DNA of 55,019 bases from Candidatus Poribacteria bacterium (GTDB lineage Bacteria; Poribacteria; WGA-4E; WGA-3G), in the NCBI GenBank assembly GCA_022820835.1, contig JAJEET010000048.1, positions 1-55,019 on the forward strand, in the 5' to 3' direction. Shown here one piece after another: positions 1-7,818 of the stretch. The first letter of the stretch is position 1, and each line of letters starts with the position of its first letter. The notes beneath the pieces were generated by a model. The model was not told the origin of the DNA and ran no database searches. It saw only the letters and a program-made list of their open reading frames with translations. A program made the translations under genes and the position numbers.

Positions 1-217
1 AATACTTGGAATGGACACATTTCCTCTTAAAGTCCCCCTGATAAGGGGGATTTAGGGGGTTAAATCACTAAAATTGTGCCTTTTTTTAACCAATTTACAC
101 CTATTCCGACTTCTAATACTTTTTTTCAAGCTCACGTTAAAAGGTTCTCTTTAAACCACAAACTTTGATTATTTTCCGAACTCACGTTACTTAGCAATTA
201 TAGGATGCGAGGTCACT
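1..217. other. Upstream region with short repeats, no gene
   Basis: No coding sequence is visible here. A palindromic repeat of the CCCCCTGATAAGGGGGATTT type lies at about 33-62; motifs like this are common interspersed repeats in several phyla. Two direct copies of a CTCACGTTA motif occur at 126-140 and 178-190. The same motif forms the terminal inverted repeats of the MITE-like element at 37780-37934, so this stretch may hold remnants of that element. The methyltransferase promoter, if it lies here, is not obvious. Confidence 0.5.
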
Positions 218-1093
218 ATGTCTCGCAAATTTCTTAAAAGTGAGGTAATTTTAATAATGAGCAATCACAACAGAGATGCAGAATATACAATGGGGCGCAC
301 TGAGGAAGAAACACAACGCTTAATCGAGCAATCACAACTCTATGACGATGTAACACGACGTTTTTTCCTCAGAAGCGGTATCGCAAAAGGTATGAAAGTC
401 CTTGATGTCGGCAGCGGTGCCGGTGATGTCGCCCTGACCGTTGCGGAATTTGTCGGTCCCGAAGGAAACGTCGTGGGTGTAGATGTCAACCCTGATGTTC
501 TCAAAACGGCACAAGCGCGAGCCGATGAAGCCGGTTTTTCAAACGTTGAATTCCTTGCCGGTGATGTCCGAACCCTCGAACTGCCAGACGATTTTGATGC
601 CGTCGTCGGCAGACTTGTCCTCCTCTATATGGCGGACCCAGTAGATGCTCTAAGGCATTTGGCAACGCGCCTACGCCCCGGTGGAATTGTCGCCTTTCAG
701 GATACTGAACTCGCGCTCTACCGAACGATTATACACCCGGATACACCTTTGATAAACCAGTTGGTTGAATGGGGACTCACAGTGTTTGAACGTTCAGGCG
801 CACATCTCAACATGGGGATGGAACTTTACCGAGTCTTCGTTGAGGCAGGTCTGCCTGAGCCGACCTTACACTTTGAGGCTCCTATGGGCGGACCTGAAGG
901 CTGGCCCGGGTTCGAATATCTTGCCAACAGTTTCCGGAGCCTCGTGCCGCTCATGGAGGCGTATGGCATCGCAACGAGTGAAGAGGTAGATATAGACACA
1001 CTCGCGGATCGGATTCAAGCGGAAGTCACAACCTCGAAACGACCGCTCCTATTGCCACCGCATATCACAGCGCATACATCTTTACCAGCGTAG
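218..1093 (+). CDS. SAM-dependent class I methyltransferase (copy 1)
   Basis: This is a soluble methyltransferase of the Methyltransf_11/25 (UbiE-like) type that would transfer a methyl group from S-adenosylmethionine; the acceptor is unknown. Motif I reads VLDVGSGAGD at residues 61-70, and the ribose-binding acidic residue lies in VVGVDVN near residue 89. GDVRTLELPDDFDAVV follows as motifs II-III. The ATG at 218 has GAGG five bases upstream. An alternative ATG at 257 would start with MSNHNRDAEYTMGRT, which matches the N-terminus of the next gene, so the true start is uncertain. It is a close paralogue of the gene beginning 13 bases downstream and probably shares its transcript. Confidence 0.85.
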   Translation: MSRKFLKSEVILIMSNHNRDAEYTMGRTEEETQRLIEQSQLYDDVTRRFFLRSGIAKGMKVLDVGSGAGDVALTVAEFVGPEGNVVGVDVNPDVLKTAQARADEAGFSNVEFLAGDVRTLELPDDFDAVVGRLVLLYMADPVDALRHLATRLRPGGIVAFQDTELALYRTIIHPDTPLINQLVEWGLTVFERSGAHLNMGMELYRVFVEAGLPEPTLHFEAPMGGPEGWPGFEYLANSFRSLVPLMEAYGIATSEEVDIDTLADRIQAEVTTSKRPLLLPPHITAHTSLPA

Positions 1094-1106
1094 GTGGTCT
1101 CCGCGT

Positions 1107-1967
1107 ATGGCGAAAAATAGTTCAAACAACCTAAACACATCGAATCGTGATGCCACTTATACATTAGGACGAACCTCACACGAAACGACGCGTCTCATTG
1201 AACAATCCAGAATCTATGGAGAGTCAACAAAACGGCTCTGTAAGCGAGCCGGTATTATTGACGGAATGCGTGTACTTGAAATCGGTAGCGGGGCAGGTGA
1301 TGTCGCGCTCATGCTTGCCGAACGCGTTGGACCAACAGGACAGGTCGTTGGCGTAGATATCAATACGGAAATCCTTGACACAGCACGCCAACGCGCAACA
1401 GATGCCGGTCTACAGAACGTCGAATTTATTGCAGGGGACGCTCGGGACCTCGGTTTTTCAGACAAATTTGATGCCGTCGTCGGACGGTTCGTCTTGATGT
1501 ATATGGCAAATCCATCGGAGGCGTTCGCCAAACTTATAGCACATCTAAAACCGGGAGGCATCGCCGCTTTTCAGGAACCTGAATACACGCTCTATCCCGC
1601 CTTCTTACATCCAGATACACCACTCATGAACCAACTCATCACATGGATTTTAGATGTGTTTAAGCATTCAGGGGCACACCTCAACATGGGCATCGGGCTT
1701 TATCAAACTTTTGTAAATGCAGGCTTGCCACCACCAACGATGCACCTTGAGTCTCCAATCGGCGCAGCCAAAACATGGGCTGGTTACCGATACATGGCGA
1801 CTATCTTTCAGAGCCTACTGCCACTCCTCGAAAAATACGACTTGGCTACAGCGGAACAGGTCGGTGTGGATACCTTAGCCGCACGGATTCGGCAAGAGGT
1901 CATCGCATCGAAACGCCCCTTCTTCTTACCCCTACATGTAACAGCGTACTCAACACTTCCGGTTTAA
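1107..1967 (+). CDS. SAM-dependent class I methyltransferase (copy 2)
   Basis: This is a paralogue of the preceding gene along its whole length. It shares the N-terminal NRDATYTLGRT segment, motif I (VLEIGSGAGD, residues 56-65), VVGVDIN, the SGAHLNMG block and the C-terminal SKRPFFLP/HVTAYSTLP ending. The 13-base gap and same strand suggest co-transcription after a tandem duplication. The acceptor substrate is not recognisable. The C-terminal ~120 residues shared by the pair are not part of the Rossmann core and probably form the acceptor pocket. GGTGG lies upstream of the ATG as a ribosome-binding site. Confidence 0.85.
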   Translation: MAKNSSNNLNTSNRDATYTLGRTSHETTRLIEQSRIYGESTKRLCKRAGIIDGMRVLEIGSGAGDVALMLAERVGPTGQVVGVDINTEILDTARQRATDAGLQNVEFIAGDARDLGFSDKFDAVVGRFVLMYMANPSEAFAKLIAHLKPGGIAAFQEPEYTLYPAFLHPDTPLMNQLITWILDVFKHSGAHLNMGIGLYQTFVNAGLPPPTMHLESPIGAAKTWAGYRYMATIFQSLLPLLEKYDLATAEQVGVDTLAARIRQEVIASKRPFFLPLHVTAYSTLPV

Positions 1968-1984
1968 TCTCCGCTTTTGCTATC

Positions 1985-2270
1985 AGGACTTACGCATGCT
2001 GCTCTTTTGTAGCACGATGCACTTCGCATCTGGGCGAGTACGCCGCAAAACTTCCCAGTTTGGGTTCTCCACCAGAACGCTCTGGTTTACGAGAAACCTC
2101 ATCTAATACCATTTCCGATTGAGAATACTTCAATAAACGAACTCTTTTGTAGCATAGGCTGTTAGCCTGTGCAGTCTTGTGCGGTCTTTGAAGCGATCTG
2201 TCAATGCAATATAATCTTTTAGAAAAGGTATAACAGAACAGGCTGCAGTCAAAAATGCGTCCGTCCTGTA
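1985..2270 (+). repeat. Dispersed element, interrupted copy
   Basis: The segment from AGGACTTACGCATGCTGC (1985) through CTTCCCAGTTTGGGTTCTCC to about 2106 matches 11006-11095. The continuation AACAGAACAGGCTGCAGTC and AAAATGCGTCCGTCCTG (2232-2270) matches 11094-11130. In the copy at 11006 these two halves are contiguous, so this copy appears split by ~125 bp that contains another repeat type. It also has extra sequence near 2012-2046 compared with the other copy. No transposase is encoded, so it is a non-autonomous element or repeat. Confidence 0.6.
2152..2172. repeat. Palindrome, 9-bp arms, GTT loop
   Basis: GCATAGGCT / GTT / AGCCTGTGC forms a hairpin with one T-G pair. The same sequence with its TTTGTA flank recurs at 36613-36633. 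It shares the arm-loop-arm layout of the palindromes at 18358, 18602, 32040 and 47061. Confidence 0.65.
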
Positions 2271-2612
2271 CGATAAAAAAATTAATTTGCTTTCTTATGC
2301 TATATATGTTATCATATATAATGTAAATCTAATTTATAGCAAAACTTAAAATATATACAAGACTTACGCATTTTTCTGATGGCCGACTCCAAAAAAGTTA
2401 CACTTTTCGCCAAATTATTTTTTTTCGACAACGGAAAGTAATAACGAACCTGTCTATAAACCCTTACAACCACTGCGTTTATCCCAATAACCTATCCAGG
2501 TCAAATGTTACACAGGTGTAACATTTCTACGAACTACGAAGGCCATCTGATAACTCACTGATAACTGATAACGAAAACGCAATGCCTTGCACACAGAAAT
2601 GTGATTTTTTGG

Positions 2613-2641
2613 TTGATATATCAGTTAATATGTGGTATAAT
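2613..2641 (+). promoter_or_regulatory. Sigma70-type promoter for the rpsF operon
   Basis: TTGATA (2613-2618) is followed by a 17-base spacer and a perfect TATAAT (2636-2641). Transcription would start near 2648, leaving a leader of about 130 bases before rpsF. Confidence 0.75.
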
Positions 2642-2674
2642 TAAATGCACGAAAATTGACCAACACAATTTTAT

Positions 2675-2751
2675 CTGATGTGTCACTATAGACATCAGGT
2701 GAGATTTATATAATTAATCTCTGCTCCCTGTTTTATGTAAGACAACGGAGC
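2675..2751 (+). promoter_or_regulatory. Structured leader of the rpsF operon
   Basis: Three inverted repeats follow each other. They are CTGATGT/ACATCAG (2675-2681 with 2692-2698), GAGATT/AATCTC (2701-2706 with 2716-2721) and GCTCC/GGAGC (2723-2727 with 2747-2751). In many bacteria an S6:S18 complex binds the leader of this operon and represses it. The position fits that role, but I have not matched the known consensus. Confidence 0.4.
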
Positions 2752-2778
2752 CACCAGTCCAAAGAGAGGCATAAACAT

Positions 2779-3369
2779 TTGAAACCTTACGAACTCCTGC
2801 TTATTATAACCCCTGATCATGACGAAAACGAAGCAGAGGCACTTACGGATCAGGTAAAGGGTATTATCGAAAGTGGCGGGACGCTCCTGAAACTTGATCC
2901 ATGGGGTAAGAAACGACTCGCATATCCGATCCAAAAAAGAAGTGAAGGCTATTACGTACTCTACATTTTTGAGAGTGCACCGAGTTTTGTCGCATCTTTA
3001 AATCAATCGCTGCGTGTCATCGAAACGATCCTACGCTTTATGATTGTGCAGTATGAAGACGATATAGATAAATTAAAAGCCGAAATAGCGGCTGAGGCAG
3101 AAAAACCAGCAGCCGAAACAACACGACCAACATCTGATGCCAAAGAATCGTCTGAGCCAGAAGAATCATCTGAGCCAGAAGAATCATCTGATGCCAAAGA
3201 ATCGTCTGATGCCAAAGAATCGTCTGAGCCAGAAGAGACACCGTCAAATGATGACGATGCTACCGAAACTGAAAGTGTAGATGCTGAAGATGCCACAGCG
3301 GATACAGAAGATGAAGACACAACGGATAATGACGACGCGGAAGACGAAGAGACAACAGCGTCTGCCTAA
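2779..3369 (+). CDS. rpsF: 30S ribosomal protein S6 with long acidic tail
   Basis: S6 binds S18 on the platform of the small ribosomal subunit. Residues 1-100 are a normal S6 domain (MKPYELLLIITP; DPWGKKRLAYPI; SEGYYVLYIFE; LRFMIV). Residues 107-196 form an extra Glu/Asp/Ser/Thr tail partly made of SSEPEE and SSDAKE repeats, so the protein is nearly twice the usual length. The start codon is TTG at 2779, preceded by AGAGAGG; no upstream in-frame start fits better. It heads the rpsF-ssb-rpsR-rplI-dnaB cluster, a common bacterial order. Confidence 0.95.
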   Translation: MKPYELLLIITPDHDENEAEALTDQVKGIIESGGTLLKLDPWGKKRLAYPIQKRSEGYYVLYIFESAPSFVASLNQSLRVIETILRFMIVQYEDDIDKLKAEIAAEAEKPAAETTRPTSDAKESSEPEESSEPEESSDAKESSDAKESSEPEETPSNDDDATETESVDAEDATADTEDEDTTDNDDAEDEETTASA

Positions 3370-3459
3370 AACAGGCATCATCTCACCTTTTAGACAACGG
3401 GTTTCTGCTTCCGAAATAGCGGCAAGAAATCCAAGTTAAGCATATAGAGAGGAGAAACC

Positions 3460-3924
3460 ATGGCAAGTTACAACAAGGTTATTCTGATGGGGAATCTCAC
3501 TCGGGACCCAGAAGTAAAATTCCTACCCAGCGGAACAGCAGTCGCGAATTTTGGGTTGGCTATGAATGAGAGCTACACCGATCAACAAGGTGAACGAAAA
3601 GATACGACCTGTTTTGTAGATATAGAAGCGTGGGGTAGGCAGGCTGAAATCGTCGGTGAATATTTCACTAAAGGTAGACCGATTTTGATTGAAGGTTCCC
3701 TGAAATACGACGCTTGGGAAGCCGAAGATGGAACGAAGCGGAACCGACTTAAAGTCCGTTTACACCGCTTCCAATTCGTCGGTGGAAGACGGGACGAAGA
3801 TGGAGCAGAAGGCGGTTATGCCAATGCACAACCCGCAGCTGCACCGGCTGGACCAGATTCTTACCAAGATGCCCCTGAAGCACCGAGCACATCTTCCGCA
3901 ACGGATGACGACATCCCGTTTTAA
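3460..3924 (+). CDS. ssb: Single-stranded DNA-binding protein
   Basis: The protein coats single-stranded DNA in replication, repair and recombination. The OB fold spans residues 1-108 (MASYNKVILMGNLTRDPEVKF; FVDIEAWG; GRPILIEGSLKYD). A flexible Gly/Ala/Pro/Gln linker follows, ending in the acidic tip DDDIPF that docks DnaB-associated and repair partners. Length (154 aa) is typical. GAGAGGAG lies just upstream of the ATG. Its place between rpsF and rpsR is the classic arrangement. Confidence 0.97.
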   Translation: MASYNKVILMGNLTRDPEVKFLPSGTAVANFGLAMNESYTDQQGERKDTTCFVDIEAWGRQAEIVGEYFTKGRPILIEGSLKYDAWEAEDGTKRNRLKVRLHRFQFVGGRRDEDGAEGGYANAQPAAAPAGPDSYQDAPEAPSTSSATDDDIPF

Positions 3925-4023
3925 GTGAAGGACGTTCATCGAAGAATTAGCATCCTACAGAAGATCTGATCGCCCCTATTTATTTACGACAATAGGCGAG
4001 CGTCGGAACTTCTTATTAACTTA

Positions 4024-4048
4024 GCGCGTCAGACGTACTTTGACGCGC
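4024..4048 (+). promoter_or_regulatory. Hairpin upstream of rpsR
   Basis: A perfect 8-bp inverted repeat GCGCGTCA/TGACGCGC (4024-4031 with 4041-4048) sits 30 bases before the rpsR start, within a 153-base gap. A second imperfect hairpin, CGCC-CTATT with AATAGGCG, lies at about 3971-3999. No U-run follows either, so they look more like processing or regulatory structures than terminators. Confidence 0.4.
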
Positions 4049-4077
4049 AGCAATTTAAATGAAGGAACAGATTTAAT

Positions 4078-4278
4078 ATGGCATTCCGTCGTAGACAGCG
4101 CTATCACAAAATCGAATCTTTCGATTACAAAGACGTGGATACGCTACGCAAGTTTGTTAATGATCGTGGAAAAATTGTAAGCCGTCGGATCACCGGTTTA
4201 ACAGCGAAACAACAGCGAATGGTAACACGCGCCGTCAAGCGCGCCCGTAATATGGCATTGTTACCGTTTACGAGATAG
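4078..4278 (+). CDS. rpsR: 30S ribosomal protein S18
   Basis: S18 pairs with S6 on the small subunit platform. The 66-aa sequence carries the family core ([42 protein letters not shown]). It lacks the cysteine-containing N-terminal extension found in some S18 proteins. GAAGGA precedes the ATG. Confidence 0.96.
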   Translation: MAFRRRQRYHKIESFDYKDVDTLRKFVNDRGKIVSRRITGLTAKQQRMVTRAVKRARNMALLPFTR

Positions 4279-4334
4279 CATACGGGACAGACGCAGATAA
4301 CGCTGCGCCCACAAAAATATTTTAGGTTTTAATT

Positions 4335-4781
4335 ATGGAAGTAATTCTCAAGAAAAGTGTTGAAGGACTCGGTGTTCCCGGTGATGTATTGACAGTCGCA
4401 GACGGGTACGCACGGAACTATCTACTGCCCATGCAGTTAGCAGTGCACGCGACAGAACGGAACCGCCGCTACCTTGATCACCAAAAACGAGTCATCGATC
4501 AGCAAGAAGCGAAAGATAGAAAATACGCCCGTGAAATCGCAGCACAAGTTGCTGGCGTTACCTGCACGCTCAAAAGACGGGCAGGCGAAAACGACAGGCT
4601 CTTCGGCTCTGTTACCTCTATGGATATTGCAGAGGCTTTACGAAGTGAAGGTTTCGAGTTGGAACGTCGTTTCCTTGATCTCGCGGAACCGATCCGAGAA
4701 CTCGGTGTGTTTATGGTACCGCTCAAATTGCATACAGATGTCATCGTCGAACTTCGCGTCGTTATTGAACGTGAAGAATAA
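4335..4781 (+). CDS. rplI: 50S ribosomal protein L9
   Basis: L9 binds 23S rRNA near the L1 stalk. The N-terminal domain has the family signature (MEVILKKSVEGLG, GDVLTVADGYARNYLLP), a long central helix runs from about residue 40 to 75, and the C-terminal domain ends in LHTDVIVELRVVIERE. At 148 aa it is the usual size. It ends two bases before dnaB. Confidence 0.97.
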   Translation: MEVILKKSVEGLGVPGDVLTVADGYARNYLLPMQLAVHATERNRRYLDHQKRVIDQQEAKDRKYAREIAAQVAGVTCTLKRRAGENDRLFGSVTSMDIAEALRSEGFELERRFLDLAEPIRELGVFMVPLKLHTDVIVELRVVIEREE

Positions 4782-4783
4782 TT

Positions 4784-6115
4784 ATGCAAGCAGCAGCTAT
4801 TGATTCCCTCTCTGATAAGGAAGCTGAACAGGCAGTACTCGGCGCAATGATGACCGAAAAATCGGTCATTCCGACAGTAATTAGGCTGCTTGGACATACC
4901 TCTGACGCGTTTTTTACAACAGACCATCAACTCATTTATACTGCAATACTCGCCGTATATGAACGCGTTAGTAACGCCGATCCACTCCTCGTCGCCGATG
5001 AACTCAAGCGTACAAATCAGATCAATCGAACAGGCGGGGCAGAATATCTCTATGAACTCCAAGCACCCATTGTCGAAACAGAGAGTACGGAATTCTACGC
5101 CGATATTCTATATGAAAAAGCCACGCGCCGTCGGTTAATCCAAGCAGGTTCCACAATCCGAGACCTCGCACAAGACGAGACCATAGAACTCGCTGACGTA
5201 CTCAATCAATCGCAAGAAGCCGTCTTTGAACTTGGAGAAAACGACGCGCAGCGCGGGTTTCAGCCGATTAATCCGATCATCACATCCAATATTGATGCAA
5301 TAGAAAAATTATTTCACAAGGAAGAACGGTTCCTCGGTGTTCCAACCGGTTTTATGGATTTCGATCACATGACATCGGGGCTGCAGCCCGGGAACTTTAT
5401 TATCATTGCCGCTCGTCCAAGCATGGGAAAGACCACCTTAGTCCTAAATATGGCGCAAAATATCGCAATTGAACATAAACGTCCGGTTGCCATATTTAGT
5501 TTGGAGATGCCCGCCCAGGATATCGTCATGCGGATGCTGTCTGCAGAATCTCACATCGATTTTGGACGGTTGCGTACCGGTAAATTCAGTGAAGACTACT
5601 GGCGCCCGTTGACAGAAGCTGCTGGCAGACTCTCCGAAGCACCTATCCTCATTAATGATAACCGAGGGTTGACTGTGCAAAGTCTCCGTGCCGAAGGCCG
5701 CCGTCTGAAAGGTGAACATAATCAACTCGCGGTAATTATCATCGATTACCTCCAACTCCTCAGAGGGACAGGAAGATACAACTCTCGAGAGCAAGAGATC
5801 TCAGAAATCTCGCGCGCACTGAAAGTTCTCGCTTGGGAACTGAATGTACCAATCATCGCTTGCTCGCAATTGAGCCGTGAAGTTGAACGTCGTCCAAATA
5901 AACAACCGCAACTCTCAGATTTACGGGAGTCCGGCGCGATCGAACAAGACGCTGATCTCGTCGCCTTTCTATACCGCGAAGATTATTACGAAGGTGAAGA
6001 GGCAGGCGATCGCGTCGAAGCGTACCTACTCATAAAAAAACAGCGTAACGGACCAATCGGAGATATCGTTCTTTACTTTACTAAAAAACAGATGCGGTTT
6101 GATAATCCAAATTAA
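4784..6115 (+). CDS. dnaB: Replicative DNA helicase DnaB
   Basis: This hexameric 5'-3' helicase unwinds DNA at the replication fork. The N-terminal DnaB domain (residues ~8-110, EAEQAVLGAMM) is followed by a RecA-like core. Walker A is ARPSMGKTT at 210-218 and Walker B is VIIIDYLQLL at about 317-326; SQLSREVERR and LRESGAIEQDADLV follow. Length (443 aa) is standard and there is no intein. The gap to rplI is two bases. Confidence 0.97.
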   Translation: MQAAAIDSLSDKEAEQAVLGAMMTEKSVIPTVIRLLGHTSDAFFTTDHQLIYTAILAVYERVSNADPLLVADELKRTNQINRTGGAEYLYELQAPIVETESTEFYADILYEKATRRRLIQAGSTIRDLAQDETIELADVLNQSQEAVFELGENDAQRGFQPINPIITSNIDAIEKLFHKEERFLGVPTGFMDFDHMTSGLQPGNFIIIAARPSMGKTTLVLNMAQNIAIEHKRPVAIFSLEMPAQDIVMRMLSAESHIDFGRLRTGKFSEDYWRPLTEAAGRLSEAPILINDNRGLTVQSLRAEGRRLKGEHNQLAVIIIDYLQLLRGTGRYNSREQEISEISRALKVLAWELNVPIIACSQLSREVERRPNKQPQLSDLRESGAIEQDADLVAFLYREDYYEGEEAGDRVEAYLLIKKQRNGPIGDIVLYFTKKQMRFDNPN

Positions 6116-6120
6116 AAAAC

Positions 6121-6960
6121 ATGAATCGGCAATCCGCGACACGCGAATCTAATGACGGCTTTCGGAGCCAATCAATATTAAGTCGTATCAAAGGCCGGCT
6201 ACATACTGTACTCTCCGAGACAGGACAAGCCTTTACGCTCTTATTTCAGACACTTGTCCAAATCTTTCGTCCCCCTCTTCAGTTTGATTTGCTCATTAAG
6301 CAGTTACTACTGATTGGTGTCAACTCTTTGGCTGTTGTCATGGTCTCCGGTTTTTTCACAGGTATGGTATTAGGGGTTCAAGGTTACATTCAACTCAAAC
6401 CCTACGCCGTGGAAGGCTCGGTCGCGCGGTTTGTCTGCGTCTCGATCGTCAAAGAACTCGGTCCGATGATCACCGCATTCGTGCTTGCAGGACGTATTGG
6501 TGCTTCAATTACGGCTGAACTTTCAACGATGAAAGTGACAGAACAGATCGACGCACTTGAGGTAATGGGTACGAATCCGGTCAAATATTTGGTCGTGCCT
6601 CGTTTCCTTGCCTGCACGATCATGTTACCGACCTTGACGATCTTCTCAACGTTTGCTGGCATTGGCGGCGGTTTTACTGCCGTTGTTACGCTATTTGATG
6701 TCAACGGTTCTTTTTTTCTCTTAGAAGCACAAAAGAATCTGTATGTCGGTAGTGTTCTCATCAGTCTGATTAAGGCGACTTCCTTCGGCATGGCAATTGC
6801 AGCAGTCGGCTGCTATAAGGGATTCAGCATCTCAACCGCAGGCGGTGCTGAAGGGGTCGGAAGGGCTACAACCGGTTCTGCTGTTATTTCGCTCGTCACT
6901 ATTCTTATTTTGGACTTCGTTTTAAATCATATCCTCTTTAACATCATGGGATTGGTGTAA
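6121..6960 (+). CDS. mlaE: MlaE-type ABC transporter permease
   Basis: This is the inner-membrane permease of an MCE (Mla-type) lipid transporter that moves phospholipids between inner and outer membranes. After a ~45-residue polar N-terminus, the YrbE/MlaE fold has five or so hydrophobic segments and the family motifs FVCVSIVKELGPMITAFVLAGRIGASITAELSTMKV (in pieces) and EQIDALEVMGTNPVKYLVVPR. It starts five bases after dnaB and leads mlaE-mlaF-mlaD. No mlaB or mlaC is seen nearby. Confidence 0.92.
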   Translation: MNRQSATRESNDGFRSQSILSRIKGRLHTVLSETGQAFTLLFQTLVQIFRPPLQFDLLIKQLLLIGVNSLAVVMVSGFFTGMVLGVQGYIQLKPYAVEGSVARFVCVSIVKELGPMITAFVLAGRIGASITAELSTMKVTEQIDALEVMGTNPVKYLVVPRFLACTIMLPTLTIFSTFAGIGGGFTAVVTLFDVNGSFFLLEAQKNLYVGSVLISLIKATSFGMAIAAVGCYKGFSISTAGGAEGVGRATTGSAVISLVTILILDFVLNHILFNIMGLV

Positions 6961-7037
6961 CGCAAACAGTCGCAAGCCTGACTTCGTAGCGCGGAAAATA
7001 AACAACCTCTTTTATCACGTCTTGTACGCAAAAAATT

Positions 7038-7817
7038 ATGATCTCAGTTAAAAATGTCAGCAAAAGCTTCGGGAGTAAAATAGTCTTAGACGGGTTAGAC
7101 CTTGACGTTCCAAACGGCGAAACCCTCGTCGTTATGGGACGCAGCGGTACAGGCAAAAGCGTCCTACTCAAACTTATCGCCGGATTGATCCCTGTTGATT
7201 CTGGTGAAATTTGGTTCGATGGCACAGAAATATCGAACCTAAAAACCAAAGAGATGAACCGCCTACGCCAGAAAATCGGTATGTTGTTCCAGTCTGCCGC
7301 TCTCTTTGATTCGATGACTGTTGCAGAAAATGTGGCTTTTATGCTCAGCCAGCATACAAACTATACGAAACAGGAAAGGCTGAAGATTGTTGATGAGAAA
7401 CTTGAACTTGTTGATTTGGAAGGCGTTCAAAACTTGAGACCCGCAGAATTAAGCGGCGGCATGCGAAAACGGGTTGGGCTCGCCCGTGCGCTCGCTTTTA
7501 ATCCGGATGTCATTTTATACGATGAACCGACAACCGGACTTGACCCGGTTACCTGCACAGAAATCAATCAACTCATCAGCGACTTAAATGAACGCCTGCA
7601 AGTTACATCCATCGTTGTAACCCATGATATGCATAGCGCGTTCAGTGTCGGCACGCTTATGGTGATGATCCATGATGGGCGTCAACTCGCTTATGGGACA
7701 CCTGATGAAATTATTAACATTGAAAATCCCATTTTACAACAGTTTGTCCTCTTCGGAGCACCAGACCAAATTCTCAAAATGGAAAATCCTATTTTGAAAG
7801 CGTATACCGGGAGATAA
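7038..7817 (+). CDS. mlaF: MlaF-type ABC transporter ATPase
   Basis: This is the ATPase that drives the MCE lipid transporter. Walker A is GRSGTGKS (34-41), the ABC signature is LSGGMRKR, and Walker B is VILYDEPTTGLDP; the H-loop is VVTHDMHS. The C-terminus is unusual: a ~20-residue segment is repeated, PDEIINIENPILQQF then PDQILKMENPILKAY. The duplication is visible in the DNA as copies 60 bp apart (from about 7701 and 7761). The gene ends two bases before mlaD. Confidence 0.93.
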   Translation: MISVKNVSKSFGSKIVLDGLDLDVPNGETLVVMGRSGTGKSVLLKLIAGLIPVDSGEIWFDGTEISNLKTKEMNRLRQKIGMLFQSAALFDSMTVAENVAFMLSQHTNYTKQERLKIVDEKLELVDLEGVQNLRPAELSGGMRKRVGLARALAFNPDVILYDEPTTGLDPVTCTEINQLISDLNERLQVTSIVVTHDMHSAFSVGTLMVMIHDGRQLAYGTPDEIINIENPILQQFVLFGAPDQILKMENPILKAYTGR

Positions 7818-7818
7818 C

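Larger units (their letters stand above)
1968..2612. other. Repeat-rich intergenic region
   Basis: This long non-coding stretch is built of dispersed repeats. The left part of a ~125-bp element is at 1985-2106 and its right end at 2232-2270, with about 125 bp of other sequence between. The insert carries a GCATAGGCT-loop-AGCCTGTGC palindrome at 2152-2172. AAGACTTACGCA recurs at 2359-2370. A short iterated ACTGATA motif is at about 2549-2573. The rest is AT-rich with no credible reading frame. Confidence 0.65.

Noticed and set aside
3146..3236. Tandem 18-bp repeats considered as a CRISPR or minisatellite
   Set aside because: The units are contiguous without unique spacers and are in frame inside rpsF, coding for the acidic tail.
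4499..5062. 187-codon open frame on the - strand
   Set aside because: It overlaps rplI and dnaB, both certain, and has no homology-like pattern.
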